Shown here in pieces: positions 21,840 to 35,430 of a stretch of DNA of 64,000 bases (its first letter is position 1; each line of letters begins with the position of its first letter). The stretch spans positions 1-64,000 of the forward strand of contig CAMPDV010002032.1 of NCBI GenBank assembly GCA_946699065.1, given 5' to 3'. The position numbers and the translations under genes were made by a program. The notes under the pieces are model-generated. The model saw nothing but the letters and a program-made list of their open reading frames with translations. It was not told where the DNA came from and did no database searches. The DNA is from Loxodes magnus (lineage: Eukaryota > Ciliophora > Karyorelictea > Loxodida > Loxodidae).

Positions 21840-23136
21840 TTAGTTTTAAATAACTTATACTAGCTATATAATACTTATATTATCTCATACTACAAAGAAG
21901 CATGTTATGTTAAGTTTACTCTTTCTATTAATTCAGAAAATAATAATAGAATATATTTAAAATATGTTTTTTTTCTTAAAAAAGCTTATAATTTTATTAA
22001 TAGCAAACAACTTATTTTAATAAAGAGAGTATTAATAGTGATAACTATGCTTTTTAGATTTGTATATAATAATAGAATTAAGTTTTTATCTTTAAATAAT
22101 CTAGAATAATTTAGGTATTATTAATTTGAATGATAATTACAAAAATAACATAAATAATAAATATAATATTAGTTTGCTATAAAAAGAGAAAGTTATCTAA
22201 ATGTATTAATTATAACTAATCTAATATCTTTATTAATTAAAGAGAAATTAATTAATAACTAATAAAGCTAAAAGGATAAAATATTAAGTATTTAATATAC
22301 ATAATTAAACATATTAAAGCTTATTTTAATAAAATTAAATATTACTATTTAGTGATACACCATTTCTAGTTAGTTTAAATATTTACTTTCTACTACTTAT
22401 ATTTATTACATTTATATAACTTACTTAGAATCAACATTATAAGTAATAAATTATATTAGTTTATTATTATAAGAGAGACCTTTATAAATAAAAAGTTTTA
22501 ATGAAATAGTAGTAAGAAAGTGGACAATTAAAAGAGTTTATCTTATAAATACTAAAAATGCTTTTTTTTTAATAATTTGATGTTTTTTAATCTCTATTCA
22601 AACTAATTAATAAGAAACTTATTTTATTTCCTTTTTTCCTTTTTTTTAATTAGTAAAACGCTTAATGAAATAATTTTTTGATTAAATGTAAGTGAAAAAT
22701 AATAATTAATAACAATAGTTTTTTAAAAAATGGTAATATTTTATTTATCATTTATAAGGGTCTACAACGAAATAAGGTTTATTTATTAAGAGTCTTTGAT
22801 TTAAAGCACAAATAAGTTGTAATTAATAAATGCATATTAAAGTTATTATAATAAGGATATAAATTCTTCGTTATAAAACTTTTGATATAATAATTTATCC
22901 TTTTATTTAAAAGTAAAAAAATATAAAATAATTAAAATTGAAAAAGTTTGTACACTATTAGTTTAATATCTCGTCTTGTTTTAAGACAAAATAGAATTAA
23001 TAAATCAATGTTTTAGAAGATATTTTTAAATATGCTTAATAAATAATTTAATTGTTTAATTGTATTGAAATTAAGTCAGTAAAATTAATTGAGTTATTTT
23101 AATTAAATATTTATTGAAGTAAGTTATAAAATTAAA
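21840..23136 (+). other. Upstream region of WD40 gene B
   Basis: AT-rich counterpart of block A upstream DNA, with only two CCTTTTTT units at 22,630-22,646. No gene is seen. Confidence 0.5.
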
Positions 23137-24205
23137 ATGGAGAAAAAAGAAAAGCAATTTACTAAAATTATTTTTTTAAGAAAACTCTTAAGAGCGAGAA
23201 ACCACATTCTAGGGAAAGTATCTCTACTTCATTTTAAGTATGAAATTCTGCCTAACTTATGCTACTAAAAGCTTATAAACAAGATCAGTTATGACCAAAG
23301 TAAAGGTATTTCTTTAATATTTTTTAGACTAAATCATTACTGACACTTCAGCTGTGTTATTGGTAGCCATATCAATTGACCTGAATTGAATTGTATCAGG
23401 TTCAGGATATCCTGAATGTTCGATAAGGATCTGGAACTTCCAGACAGGTGCTCTCATAAGAACTATAACAGGACATACTGATTATGTTAACTCGGTAGTA
23501 ATCTCCCCAGACTCTAGCTATATAGTATCGGGATCTGAAGACACAACTATAAAGATCTGAAACTTATAGACTGGTGCTCTCCAAAGAACTTTAACTGGTC
23601 ATACTTCTACTGTTTGATCGGTAGTAATTTCCCCTGACTCTAGCTATATTGTATCGGGATCTTATGACACTACTATAAAGATCTGAAATTTCCACAATGG
23701 TGATCTCCAAAGAACTTTGTCTGGGCATACTTCATATGTTATATCGGTAGTAATCTCCTATGACTCTAGATATATTATATCGGGATCTGAAGATACAACT
23801 ATAAAGATTTGGGATTTCTAGACTGGTCAGATTGTGCGAACTCTTACTGGGCATTCAGACTGAGTTAGATCGGTGATAGTGTCTAAGGATAATAGGTATA
23901 TAATATCAGGTTCTGTTGACAGTACTATTAAGATATGGGATTTCTCTTCTGGTTAGTGTATTCGTACTCTTTAAGGTCATGCAGGTGGTGTACCAAGTAT
24001 TCAGTTAAGTTTTGATTCAAGTGTAATATTTTCTGGTTCAAGGGATAAAACAATCAAGATATGGAATTTTGATAGGGGTGAGTGTATATAGACTTTACAA
24101 GGGCATGCAAGAGGAATATATTCTATAGCATTGAGTATTGATAATAGATGGTTGATATCGGGAGGATATGACAAGACGATAAGAAAGTGGTGGGTTTCGA
24201 GTTGA
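23137..24205 (+). CDS. Seven-bladed WD40 protein, copy B (one 22-nt intron)
   Basis: The protein has 348 residues. Exon 1 is 23137-23305, the intron 23306-23327 and exon 2 23328-24205, ending K-W-W-V-S-S then TGA. It differs from A by a single start ATG (the 15-bp duplication is absent) and an in-frame 3-bp deletion in blade 1 that removes the G-H pair (T-D-T-S-A-V instead of T-G-H-T-S-R-V). No frameshift is present. The H-T-x-x-V-x-S residues by blade are SAVL, DYVN, STVW, SYVI, DWVR, GGVP and RGIY. The W of STVW is TGA at a site where gene C uses TGG. Role as for copy A: a binding propeller with a diversified face, ligand unknown. Confidence 0.85.
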
Positions 24206-26037
24206 GTAACTTATGATTTGACTTAATTTAATTTTACGATTAAAGATATAAGATATTGGTGATGCATTTAAATGAATGTTTAATGTTAATAATATTTTAG
24301 TTTTTATGAAGTGTTTGTTTTTTATTTATTTATTTAAAATTTGTATATTCTTAAATATTCTTGGTTTAAAATAAAGGTTGAGTAAATAATATAGGTTATT
24401 AAATTAGTGAGGTATGTTGATTTAAAGTGGGTAATGTTTTAAAAATATAAAAATATAATTTTGTTAAATGAAAATGTATAATAAATTTAAGCTTAATTTT
24501 ATTCTATAAAATTTTATAGATTTATTTTTAGATTTTGTAAAAATTTAAAGTTAAGCAAAAATTTTAATTTTTTTTGTGAAGTAATTAAAATATTATTTAT
24601 AAGGTTAAAGTTAGTTTATAATTCTGATTATTATTATAATTAATTAAAATTAATTATTAGTTATTTATTATAATTATTAATTTTAATATTTAAGTTTAAT
24701 ATTTTTAGTTTCCGATTGGAAAATTAATTTTTCTGATGGTAAGTTTTTATTTTTCAATTTTCGAGTATGGATTTCATGAAAATAAAAAAATTTGTTTCTT
24801 GCTCAGCGTTTTACACTACCAAAGATTTTTGGAACGGAATAAATTTAATTATTTCGGGATAAAAATTCTGAATAGTAATAATTTTTTTATTTCGGAATAA
24901 AAAATTTTAAAATTGGAATAAAAATTTTGAAAGTAGTTTTTAAAATTTCTTAGAAAAGCGTTTCTAAAATAATTTTGAAAATAGTTATCTAAAATCGTTT
25001 TGGAAATAAAATTTGGAAACTAATTTTAAAAATCTTTGAATTGATTTTAAGGAATTGTTTTGAAAAATTTTTTTTGATAAATATTTCTGGGACGGGATAC
25101 ATTTTTTTTTAATATGTAAAAAAGGGTATTTTTTTTAATAGAATTAAACTAAAAAAATTTGAATTTTTGGATGCTAATTTAATTTTTTAAGTTATATGTT
25201 AATAAATATAATTAAATATGTTTATTCTTGTGTTTAAGTTCAATAATAAATTTTAATTTTAATGTTTAATATGTTTCGTTTTCGATTGGAAAATAAAATT
25301 TTCTGATATTAAGTTTTTTACTTATCATTATCTTTCAATTTTAGAGTTTAAATTTCATGAAAACAAAAAATTTGTTTCTTGCTCAGCGTTTTACACTACC
25401 AAAGATTTCTGAGATGGAATAAATTTTTTGATTTCGGGATAAAAAATCCTAAATAGGAATCAAATTTCAAGAAAAAATTCCAAATATAAACAATTTTTGA
25501 GAAAAAAATAGGAATTTAAAAAAATTGTATATTAAAATAGAATTTGGAAATTTTTTTGTTGAAATGGTATTTTGTAAAAATAAAATCATTTTTTTTGTTT
25601 TTTGGGAAATTTTTTTATTTTAAAAATTTTTAGCAAAATTTTTTTGTTTTTGATTTAAAAATATATTTAAATAAGGTAAATTATTTTGAAATGATAAAAA
25701 AATTATTGCTTATGCTTTGGAAAAAAAATACAATTTTTAATTTTTAAATTCTTTTCGAGTAAATGAAAAAACTCGCTTCAAAAATTTTTAATATTATAAG
25801 AGTTTACTTAAATGAAAAGGATCTCAAGAAAAAAGGAGATATAATAAAATAAACCATTAAATTGTGAAAAATTATCCTTTTTTCGCTCTGAGTTATTCGC
25901 TACAAAAGATTTTCGGGATGGATAAATTCTTTTCTTAAAGGGATAGAATTTTAAAAGATTTGAAAAGTTTTCTAAATAACCTTTAAGAAGTAAATATAAA
26001 AAATAAATGACAATTTTAGGAAGAAATAAAATCAGTA
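24206..26037 (+). other. Non-coding 3' region of WD40 gene B
   Basis: Copy of block A 2848-4782, including the repeated TTGCTCAGCGTTTTACACT motif (about 24,800 and 25,380). No gene is seen. Confidence 0.5.
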
Positions 26038-26050
26038 AAAACAATTTTTC

Positions 26051-26368
26051 TTTTTTTAATTAATTTCAACTAAAAAGGTTTTGGACCGGAAACTCCTTTC
26101 CGATTGCAAGACCCGATGCTCTCTTTTTATGGAATAACAGGGATATCCTGTTGTGCTCCAGGCACAGCTGATAGGGAGCTCCATCGCCATGAGCAGCCAG
26201 GCTTCAAGCCCCTACCAAGAGCGGATAATCTCAAAGACAGTGTTCCCTTCAGAAAATGACTCTGAGCAGGGACTTTCTCAGCGACAGGAAAGGAACTTGT
26301 TCCTAGCCATAAAACCAGAAAGTGTTGTCACAAAGGTCATTCTCAGCTCCGACAATCTTTTCAACTAT
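26051..26368 (+). mobile_element. SINE-like element, copy in block B
   Basis: Same element, same site and same 13-bp flanking repeat (26038-26050 and 26369-26381) as in block A. The sequence is almost unchanged, with a few substitutions. It was inherited through the A/B duplication, not inserted independently. Confidence 0.75.
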
Positions 26369-26381
26369 AAAACAATTTTTC

Positions 26382-27864
26382 TATAAGAATGCTTAAAACT
26401 AACTTTTTAATAGATATTGCGAATTTTAAAAAATAACTAATATGAAAAGAGCTAAAAAATCTCTTTATAAAAATATGATCAATCAAATAGAAAAAATTAG
26501 GTACAATACATCTGTAATAATAAATTTTAGGCCAATTTACAAAGAATCTAAAAAAAGTAATTAAACAAGGATCTAAATAATATATCTAACCTAACTATAT
26601 AAAATATAGAAACAAAAATTTATTAATCAAGTTTAAAAATATTCTGCTTTATTATAATAATTAGAAAAAACATTAAAAATCGAAAAGATGAATAAAAGAG
26701 TTTTGAAAAGAGCTTTACTACGACTAACTATCTGTTTTTAGTTTGCAAAAATATGTTAATTTAGAAGAGAAAAACGAGTTTTTTAGAAAAATTGTTATAT
26801 TAAGTATTTTTTCTCATTTCGTAATATTAAAGAGTAGCTTTAAAGATAAGCTTTCTGATTTAAAGCAACTTGAATATATCTACTATGTATATAGAAAATT
26901 GATTTTATTTATTAATCTTAAAATTTGAATTTCTATTGAAGCTATTTTATTAAAGTTGAAAGCTTTGCTAAAAAATTGATTGGTTATTTAACATAAAAAA
27001 CATTTGCTAGTAAACTATATAAATAATTTGAATATATGCAAAATAATAAAAATCTTCACTTTCTTGTAAAGTATCTTATATTTCCATCTAAAATAAGAAT
27101 AAAATGATATTCTAATATTAAATAATAAGAATTAGCAAAATGAAAGTGTAAATAATTAAGAATTCAATATAGTTTTCATTATATCAAAAAAGGTTAAAAG
27201 AAAAGCTTTAATCTTTTGTATTAATTAAAATAATATACAAAGTGTAAGTTAATAACTATTATAATTATATCTATAAAAAATGGGAAATATTAATATAAAA
27301 AGAAACATTTATAGCATAATAAAAATCAAAGTTTCTACTAAGCCGATAATGCTAATAGTACACAATTTCATAAATAACCTTAAAATTGAGCTATTTTTGT
27401 TATATGCTAAATTATTAGACAACTAAATTATAATTTATAATTTAAGCATTCCTTTAATAAATGTTTGATTTAATATACAATATAGTATTTTTTAATTTAA
27501 ATACTAAATATTCTTAAACATAAAAAAATTTAAAGTGGTTTAATAAATATAATTTTTAAAAGATTAAGCACTTATTTTAATTTAAAATATCTTATTAAGA
27601 AATTAAATTAAAATGCTTTAATATTCATTTTATAATTAAAAATAGTCATTATTTATTGTTCACTGATCTATTTTATTTATATTTTAAAGATTGTAATTAT
27701 ATTTATTCATAAAGTATAATATCAACTAAAAATTGCTAGATTATTTAAAGATAAAAACTTAATTCTTAAAATAATTCTTTAATAAGATAAACAGTAATAA
27801 GATTTTATTATAGCTTAAAAAGAAAATTTTTTCTTACAAATTGATTTATAAAACAAAACTTAAT
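26382..27864 (+). other. AT-rich stretch in block B between SINE and LINE-1
   Basis: Counterpart of 5127-6604. No gene is seen. Confidence 0.4.
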
Positions 27865-29085
27865 TTTATATGAGATTAATTGAAGATGTGCAAGAATTGG
27901 AGGAAATATAAAATAAATAGGTTATAAGATGCAATATATCGTCAAAAAATATTTAGAATATTTTCCTGCAAACTTATCTAGAATTCTTTTAGATAGATTA
28001 AGATAATCTTGAAGTTTAATATAAATTTATCAAAAATAACATATAATACAATGTTGATTAAACATTAGGATCCTTTATTCCAGACAAGTTATAACAAATT
28101 TCCTCGAGATTTTATTAAGAAATATGCAGGTCTAAAAGGGCTAACTTAGTATATAAAGAAGCATACATTATATCTGGAAGAATAAACTAATAAGTTACTA
28201 ATCTTCATGAAAAAGTGAAACGACATTCTGAATAACTTCAAGTCTAATTTGTGAAAGTTTGAAAAAAAAGCAAAAAAGAAACTTTTACTTCTAAATGGAG
28301 ATACTAAAGAAATATTTTCATATACTAAGAAAATTAAAAAGCCTAAAAAATAAATTAAATGAATTTTAATTCTAAGATTAGTATAAATTAAAATTTTTTT
28401 ACTAAATATATAAGAGACAAAATACAATAATATTTCTATAATACAGCTACTCAAAAGTTTAAGAGAATGAAAAAGCTAAAATATATACTGAACAGTTTAG
28501 TAATCTTAACCAATTTCTAGTAATTATTTACATTAAATTGAACAAATAATTTAGACAAGAAATTATCAGTATATATAAGCTTAGAACCCAATCTTATAAT
28601 TTTCGAAAATATCTTTAAGCTTGTCATTATCCTATTGATAATCCCTACTGTATGTGTAGAGAGTATGATACATTTGAGCACATTTTTAGATGCATATATT
28701 ATTCTAATATAAGAGATTGACTATCGTAAAAGATTGTGAATTATGACTTAAGATGCTTTATATTATATGATTAAGGACTTATAAACTTCTTTCCTAAGTC
28801 TTATTTGGGATATTTAGATTTATAAATAAAAGTATTTCACAAGAAACTTATATCAAGAAGATTAGAATTATTAGAAATGGAAAAAGTAAAAAAGGAAGAA
28901 ATAAAAGAGAGACTATAACAAGAGTAATTAAAAATTGATGAGATCAAGATTATAATTAAAAAGCATTAAAAACATTTACTAATGTCTATAATTGAAGGAA
29001 GCAATTCATGCAGTTATAGATATCAAAAAACTCTTTTAATTTAAAATTTAAATAAACAGTTTCGTGCAATAACTCTTTTATTAAA
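27865..29085 (+). mobile_element. LINE-1 fragment in block B, same RT deletion as block A
   Basis: Pre-RT linker and C-terminal CxC..H..C finger (about 28,640-28,692) of a non-LTR ORF2. It has the same 5' truncation and internal deletion as block A, so it is a copy by duplication rather than transposition. Frames are broken. Confidence 0.75.
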
Positions 29086-32000
29086 GTGAAATATTATTAC
29101 TAATAGCTTTAATTTATACCATTTATTTTTATAAATAAATATTAAAATTTAAATTCTAAAAACTAATTAAATTGCTAATGAAGCCATTTAAAGAACTCTT
29201 TATTTAACTATAATTAATAAAACATAGATAATATAAAGGAAGAAATATTTTAAAGGAGTTTAAGTTCTAAGTAAGCAAAAGGAAACTTTAGCTTTATTAC
29301 TTTAATAATATAAAATTCTAAATAATAGCAAAATATAGTTTAAAATAATCCTTTATAATAGTAAGATATAAATATTAAAAATACTATATCAAAAATATAA
29401 AATAATTAAATAATTATATGCTAGAATTAATTATCTTTGTATCAATTTAAAACCAATAAAGAGGATGCTTTTCATAATTTTGATAAGAGTTTTAAATAAT
29501 TGGTTAACAATAAGCATTTGATTACTAGATTATAAAAATATAAAAGTTCACATTTAATAATTAATGTCTACAATAATTAAAACAATAATTTAGTAAATTA
29601 AAAAGTAAATATAGTTAAACATATCTTAGAGATAACTGTATAAAATAAAATTAATAAAGAATTATCAATAATTATAAATTTAATGAATGTATAATTTTTA
29701 GTTCTAAGTAATATAAGTAATTATAATAATAATTTTAACTAACTTTTATTATATTTTAAAGTTAAGTATAAATTATTAGTTTATATATCAAATTTAATTA
29801 AACTTATTATAATTATGTAAAATTAATTATTTTATAATTGTCAGTTAAATAAATTTAAATATAAACCATTATTATTAATTTGCTAATAATAAGAAAATTA
29901 TACTTACATAAAATATTTAACTATAATTAAATTACTTTATTTCTTTTATTTAAAAATATATTTTAACAAAACTATCCTTTAATATTTAAAGTGCTAAAAA
30001 GATTAAATTTTAATTATCCTATCATTTTTATTATTTATATATATCAACAATTATATTAGAAAGGCCCATATTTTAGCTTAAAATTAATAAAATAAATGAT
30101 AATTATTAAATAATTTATTTTAATTTTTTTAAATTAATAGTTAAAAAATCTTATTCACTATTTAAAAATTTAAATAATAAGTCATAATAATAAACTATAA
30201 GAATTTAAATATCTTAAATATTGAGACATAATTGTATAATTATTGGCATTTAACCAGGCAAATTACGCTAAATTTAAAAGTTTGTATATTTCATTCATGG
30301 TTCTCTTTCACTCTCATCTTGATAAAGAATTTTTAAGCTCATTAAATCTGTTTATGGGTTTTTAATATAATCTATTTTCTCTTCACTCTAGTTCTTAAAA
30401 ATCTTTGATGGTCTTCTAAATATTATTGATGAAATATTTTTATGTACTTATCTAATTTAATTATCTTATCTTTGTAAACTATTTATTAATATAGTTTTAG
30501 ACATATAAAACAAGTCTTTTACACTATTTTCATTATTTATTTTAAGTTTATTAAAATTTTTTTAAATATCTGTAAAAAGATTACATTTGAAAGTGTGCTA
30601 AAATGTATCAAATTCCTATATACTTAAGCAAAGTTTATTAAATTGAGTTTTGATATATCGATGATTCCGTTCATATTAAAAATATAAGTATAAGTAATTA
30701 GTTTTTAAATTGAAATAGTTTCTTAAATTAGATGTCTATTGTATTTAGCGTATTTTATTAAAGAGTAAACTTTTTATATATCTCTTATTAAATCAGCAAA
30801 TCTTTTTACTGTTGAAATGACTGCATTTCTTTAAAGGCATTCCTAGAATAAATAATTTTTTTATTTAAATATTGCTATGCTTATTAAACTCTTTGAAATC
30901 ATCAATTATAATATTTATTTGCAAATTTTCATGAGTAAGCAAGATTTTGATTATCTTGGTAACTCTTAATTTTTAAAAAATATTTATCTTACTTCAGATT
31001 TATTTCTTTGCTCTGATTTTAAGAATAAAGATTAAATGGAGTAATTTTTATATTTTTACTAAGTAGAATTATTTTTGCTTAATTGGAACTATCATTGTCG
31101 ATATTAAAATGAAAGGTAAAAATAAACTAGTATTCCCAACACTTGTGCAATATTTAATAACTTATAGATAGCTAATCTAAATCTTTCTCTTACACATGTT
31201 GTTCTTATGTTAAAATACTATTTTAGGAAATAATAGTATGTTACATTATAGTAAAGCAAATAATTAAAGTAACAGTTATTAAGGAGGAAACTTTGAAACA
31301 AATATTTTAAATTTCTAAATTTTAATTTCAGAAGTACCTTTAAACTATTGCTGGCTTTCTTTTTAAACATTATTATTCATTAAAAATCAATATAATCATT
31401 AAATCATTAGTCTATTATTCATTAACTACTTTAAGTCAAAATACTAACAAATCATTTTATCCTTTTTAATCAAATTCAATTATCATTTATTAAATAATCC
31501 TAATTTACTTTTATTTCCCACTTTAAATATTCAAAAATTATCACTAAATCATATTAAATTTATTAAAAAGCCTAATTTAAAACTTTCATAATCAAGGAAT
31601 CCCTTTTAGAATATTTAACTATATATTAATCAAAGTATTTTAAATCTATTTTATTTATTAAACTTAAAGAACTAATTTTATATTATATTTTCAGTTCATT
31701 ACATTTTAGCTAGTTTAAACTAAATCAAATAATTTTGTAGCATAAGAAGTAATTATTAATAATAATAATAAAACTTTAGAAATTATTTTTTACTTAATAG
31801 ATTCATTAATATCCTATAAATATTATCTCTTTAATTTCAACGTTTTACTATTAGATATCTTTATCGCTCTATTTATTAAATTAAGATAACCTTTTAATTT
31901 TAGAATTTAAAGCCAAAATTTGCTAAAAATAAGAATATTTATGTAATTTTTAGTTTAAATGTTTTAGTAATTGTATATTTATTTATAATTTTCTAAACAC

Positions 32001-32484
32001 TAAACTTTTTTTAAGAAAAGTTTATTTGTAATTGTCTTACACATTTTAGAAATTTTTTAATTCTTTAATATATATAAAAATATTTATTTAATTTTAGAAA
32101 TAGTTCTTTAATTTATATAAGAATTTAGCTTTTTTAAAATATGTAAAATTTATAGAAATTTGTAGTTAAATATGTTTAAATTGTAATTCATTTTAGGACT
32201 GAGTTTTAATATTTTCTTCATAAATTTAATAAAAAATCTTAAAATTTGTGACTTTCTTTCTCTTTACTAACTATTAACTAGAAATATTATTACTAAAGAA
32301 ACCTTTAAGATTTTACTAATTTTTTACTTCTAATATTTTTAGATTATAACATTAATTAAAATATCTTTTTATTTATTTTATTTTAAGAGGATTCAAATTA
32401 AAAAAATTGGATTATCTGTTAATTGAATAAAATTTTACTTTTTTAATTTTATTTATTATAAAATCTAAAATAATATTTAAAAAA
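29086..32484. other. AT-rich tail of block B and unique AT-rich spacer
   Basis: Up to 31,207 this matches block A; the LINE-2 copy found after the same point in A is absent. From 31,208 to 32,484 the sequence is unique and very AT-rich, with nothing recognisable. Confidence 0.4.
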
Positions 32485-33300
32485 ATGGAAAATTGCGCGG
32501 TAAAAACTGAATAGTCGATTCGCCTTTCTAGAAACTAAAATAGAAAAGCCAAAAGAAAGGCGGGCAAAGAAAAATAAAAGTAGATTACTATATCAGAATC
32601 TAGTTCTTCTTCCAAAGGTAAAGTGATGGTTGGAATGTAATAAATAGAAGAATAAAAAATGACCCATATTAAAAACTCTAAAATTAAGTCGAACAAATGA
32701 AAAAATAAATTTCCCAATACGAAGAAACCATATATAACAAAAGCATATAAATAAGAGAACTTATGAGTAATATTGATTTTCAGGATAATGAATTAACAAT
32801 CTTAAGAAAATAACTAATATAAAATCAATTAATAACAGAAGAATAATTATGAAGATAATCTTAATCAAACTTACCCAATAATCAAATAATGGAATTAGAA
32901 AAAACTCCAACTTAAATAAAAAAAGAAGAAATCTCATAAATCGAAAATTTAAGATCAGAATATAATAAAAAGATTAGAAAAGATAGAAAACAAGATATTT
33001 ATAAAAAATTAATACAGATAAGAACTTAAACTATGTTGATACTGCAAATCAAGATTTCATTTATTAAGGAAATGTATAACCTGAAAAAAACTGAACGAAA
33101 AAGAACAAAAAAGAACATGAAATTAAATTAACAAACTTTGAATTACATCAAATGGAATTTATAAGAGAAAAATATTTGCTGGATAGACTGAGAATCAATA
33201 GTGGTTACCTACCACTTAATCAAGAAGGTCGTGGTATCCATCCTCGTTAAGAAAATGGCAGCAAGTACCTGGTTGAAATCCCAAAGTATGCTAAACTCTT
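32485..33300 (+). CDS. CCHC zinc-knuckle ORF1 (Gag-like), copy 2, frameshifted
   Basis: Diverged homologue of the ORF at 13,551. The knuckle is C-W-Y-C-K-S-R-F-H-L-L-R-K-C at 33034-33075, again with TGA for Trp. After it, N-E-K-E-Q-K-R-T-W-N-Q-I-N-K-L-W-I-T matches copy 1; the Trp after R-T is TGA here and TGG in copy 1, direct evidence that UGA is read as Trp. The C-terminal L-P-L-N-Q-E-G-R-G-I-H-P-R segment is also shared. The middle needs two compensating frameshifts, so this copy is probably inactive. The end is set where similarity to copy 1 stops. Confidence 0.6.
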
Positions 33301-33397
33301 TTTTACATTTATTTTATAATTAATTAATTATAAATTCCAAAGTTTATCTTGCATTTTATCTTTATAAATTATTATCTTTTAAATTTATTTAAAAAAA

Positions 33398-33960
33398 GAT
33401 GTCAGTATTCAAACCAGGATTCTTCGCGACGCCTAAAAGTAGAAGTTAACGGCATCCTAGAAAGGCTAGAACCAGGAAAAAGGTAGCAAAAAGGTCACCC
33501 ATCAGGATGAATCTCCCGCCTTTAAAGAAAAGCCTAGGAAATAGGCTAAGAATATTATGCGCTCGGAAGTTTAGAATCTCACCACATAATAGTAAATAAG
33601 CTATGATTAGCTGATTAAAGTGGTGCTAGACCTCCAAGAATAGGTAAAAAAGTTGAAGAAAGACAATAAGAAGTTGATGGAAAAACTTGAACTTGCAGAG
33701 GAAATAGAATCGAGATTCATGATCTAAGAGAGAGACCTTAACGCATTTTGAAATATATCATAAAAATAGAGTAATTAATCTCAAAGCTAACAATAGAAGC
33801 AGAAAGAACTGATCAGCAAATTAGAAAAAATAGAAGAAAATCAGTACAAATTGCAGCTTTAAATGGATTTGAGAGAATAAAAGAATAATACAATGATAAT
33901 TGAAGGTGAAAATAACTCAAGATTTAAACCTAAACTTTTATTTTTATTGTTTATTATTTA
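33398..33960 (+). CDS. Coiled-coil protein, unrecognised, possibly an ORF1
   Basis: From an ATG at 33,400 the sequence is unusually GC-balanced for this window. One frame gives a clear heptad-like coiled coil (L-D-L-Q-E-Q-V-K-K-L-K-K-D-N-K-K-L-M) followed by a Gln/Ser stretch and a second helix (L-I-S-K-L-E-K-I-E-E-N-Q). The N-terminal part is basic. The frame with the ATG and the frame with the coiled coil differ, so a frameshift, a short intron or another start is needed. A basic region plus coiled coil next to LINE debris suggests a retroelement ORF1, but no family match is claimed. Confidence 0.4.
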
Positions 33961-34269
33961 TAATTAATTAAAAATTTTGCAGGATTTTAATTAAAAAAAA
34001 AGATTGCTATGCTTAAAAAACAATTTTTAATCTTGATATAATATGAAAATGATAACTAATTACTAATTTAATTAAAAAAATTATTTAATTATGAAAACAT
34101 TAGCTTTCATTTTTGAAGCCTTAATTTTAATAATATTTTCAATTATAATTCTAATTTAAATTAAAATTTTTTGATATATAATTTAAAAACTAAGTTAAAA
34201 ATTAAAAATGGTTATTTTTTTGATTTATATTGATTAAAATATATAATAATTAAAATTTATATGTGTTTA

Positions 34270-35170
34270 CCATATTTTATAGGTAATAAAAAATGTATTA
34301 CAACTTCCATCTCAATAATCTTGATTTAATTTTCTTTAATCTTTTTCTTCTTCGCTTGCTCACAAGCCAAATTATTCCATTAACTCTTCCTCTTGTTCGT
34401 TTTTTTACACTAAAATTTAAATTCTTGTTTGAAGCAATTTTGAATGAAAGTATTTAATTCTTAAGTCAATTTTTTAAAGTTATCTTAGAGTATGGAAGTT
34501 AGGATTAATTTAATTTTTTTGTAAGTTATAAGTTTAAGCAAATCATAATTTTTCAAGTCTTTAAATTCTTCCATTAAATCTTGCAGAGCTTCACATTAAG
34601 AAATATGTTAATAAGTTTCTTATTCTCCGCAAATGCAAATTTCAGAGTGTTTTATTAAATAGTACCTATATTTCAAATAATACTAAAAATTGTAACTAAA
34701 GATCATTAATTTGAAAATTGATACTATTTCTCTAATCATCGTCTTGTTTAATATTGTGTAAGTATAAGTTGGAAATTTCTATTAATCAATGTTATTATTT
34801 TAATCTTTAAAATAAAGGTGTGAAGTAGGCATCGCACTCAACCTTCCTATTGCATCTTAATAAAATTTTCATTCTATTTTATTTAAAATTATTTGCTACT
34901 ATTAGCATCTTAAAGTTCTATTTGAAAATGTTAAGTCATTTATTTTAAATTCTTTAAATATTTAAGGTTACTGTTCTTTGTTAAAAAGAAATGCTACATC
35001 AGAGTTGTGATCCGTTTAAGATTCAGTGTAAAGTTTTATAAAGAATTTGAAATAATACATTGCAATGTAATTTTAAAAGAATAACCAATTCAAGACAAAA
35101 AAGTAAGATTCATTAAAAGTAGAATTAAGACTTTGTAAAGCACATCTTGCTACTTATCTTTAGCTAGTGA
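34270..35170 (-). mobile_element. LINE-3 C-terminal fragment with CxC..H..C finger
   Basis: On the minus strand, post-RT sequence like that of LINE-1/2 is seen (G-R-L-S-A-M-P-T-S-H-L-Y-F-K-D), then E-I-C-I-C-G-E-Q-E-T-Y-Q-H-I-S-Q-C (Cys codons near 34,628-34,640, His/Cys near 34,593-34,607). A Lys-rich tail follows. This is the C-terminal finger typical of these ORF2 proteins. It lies outside the repeated blocks and differs clearly in sequence, so it is a separate insertion. It contains frame changes and no RT or endonuclease. Confidence 0.6.
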
Positions 35171-35430
35171 TTATATCATTTTATTTTTTATCTCTGAAGA
35201 ATAGTTCAAGGAATTACTTCTGACCCAAACCGCGCCTTTGGTAGTATAAATATTCTAAAAGTCTATTATATATTAATTAACACTTTTTATTGCCATTAAA
35301 TTTACAGTCCCTGTACTTTTTATATCTTATTAAGATTGCCTGTCTCCAATAATTAATTATTAAATACCATCTCCAACGTAGTGAGCTGCAGAGAGATAAA
35401 ATTTATTGAGATAAAATGTAGGATTTGAAA

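Larger units (their letters stand above)
21840..31207 (+). repeat. Segmental duplication, block B (direct copy of 342-9948)
   Basis: The match begins at TAGTTTTAAA and ends at CACATGTTGTTCTTA. It is nearly identical to block A, including the SINE at the same site and the same RT deletion in LINE-1. Differences include two CCTTTTTT units instead of fifteen and small deletions, such as part of the AT-rich sequence after the WD40 gene. The shared SINE and shared deletion mean A and B split after both events, whereas D carries neither. Confidence 0.9.
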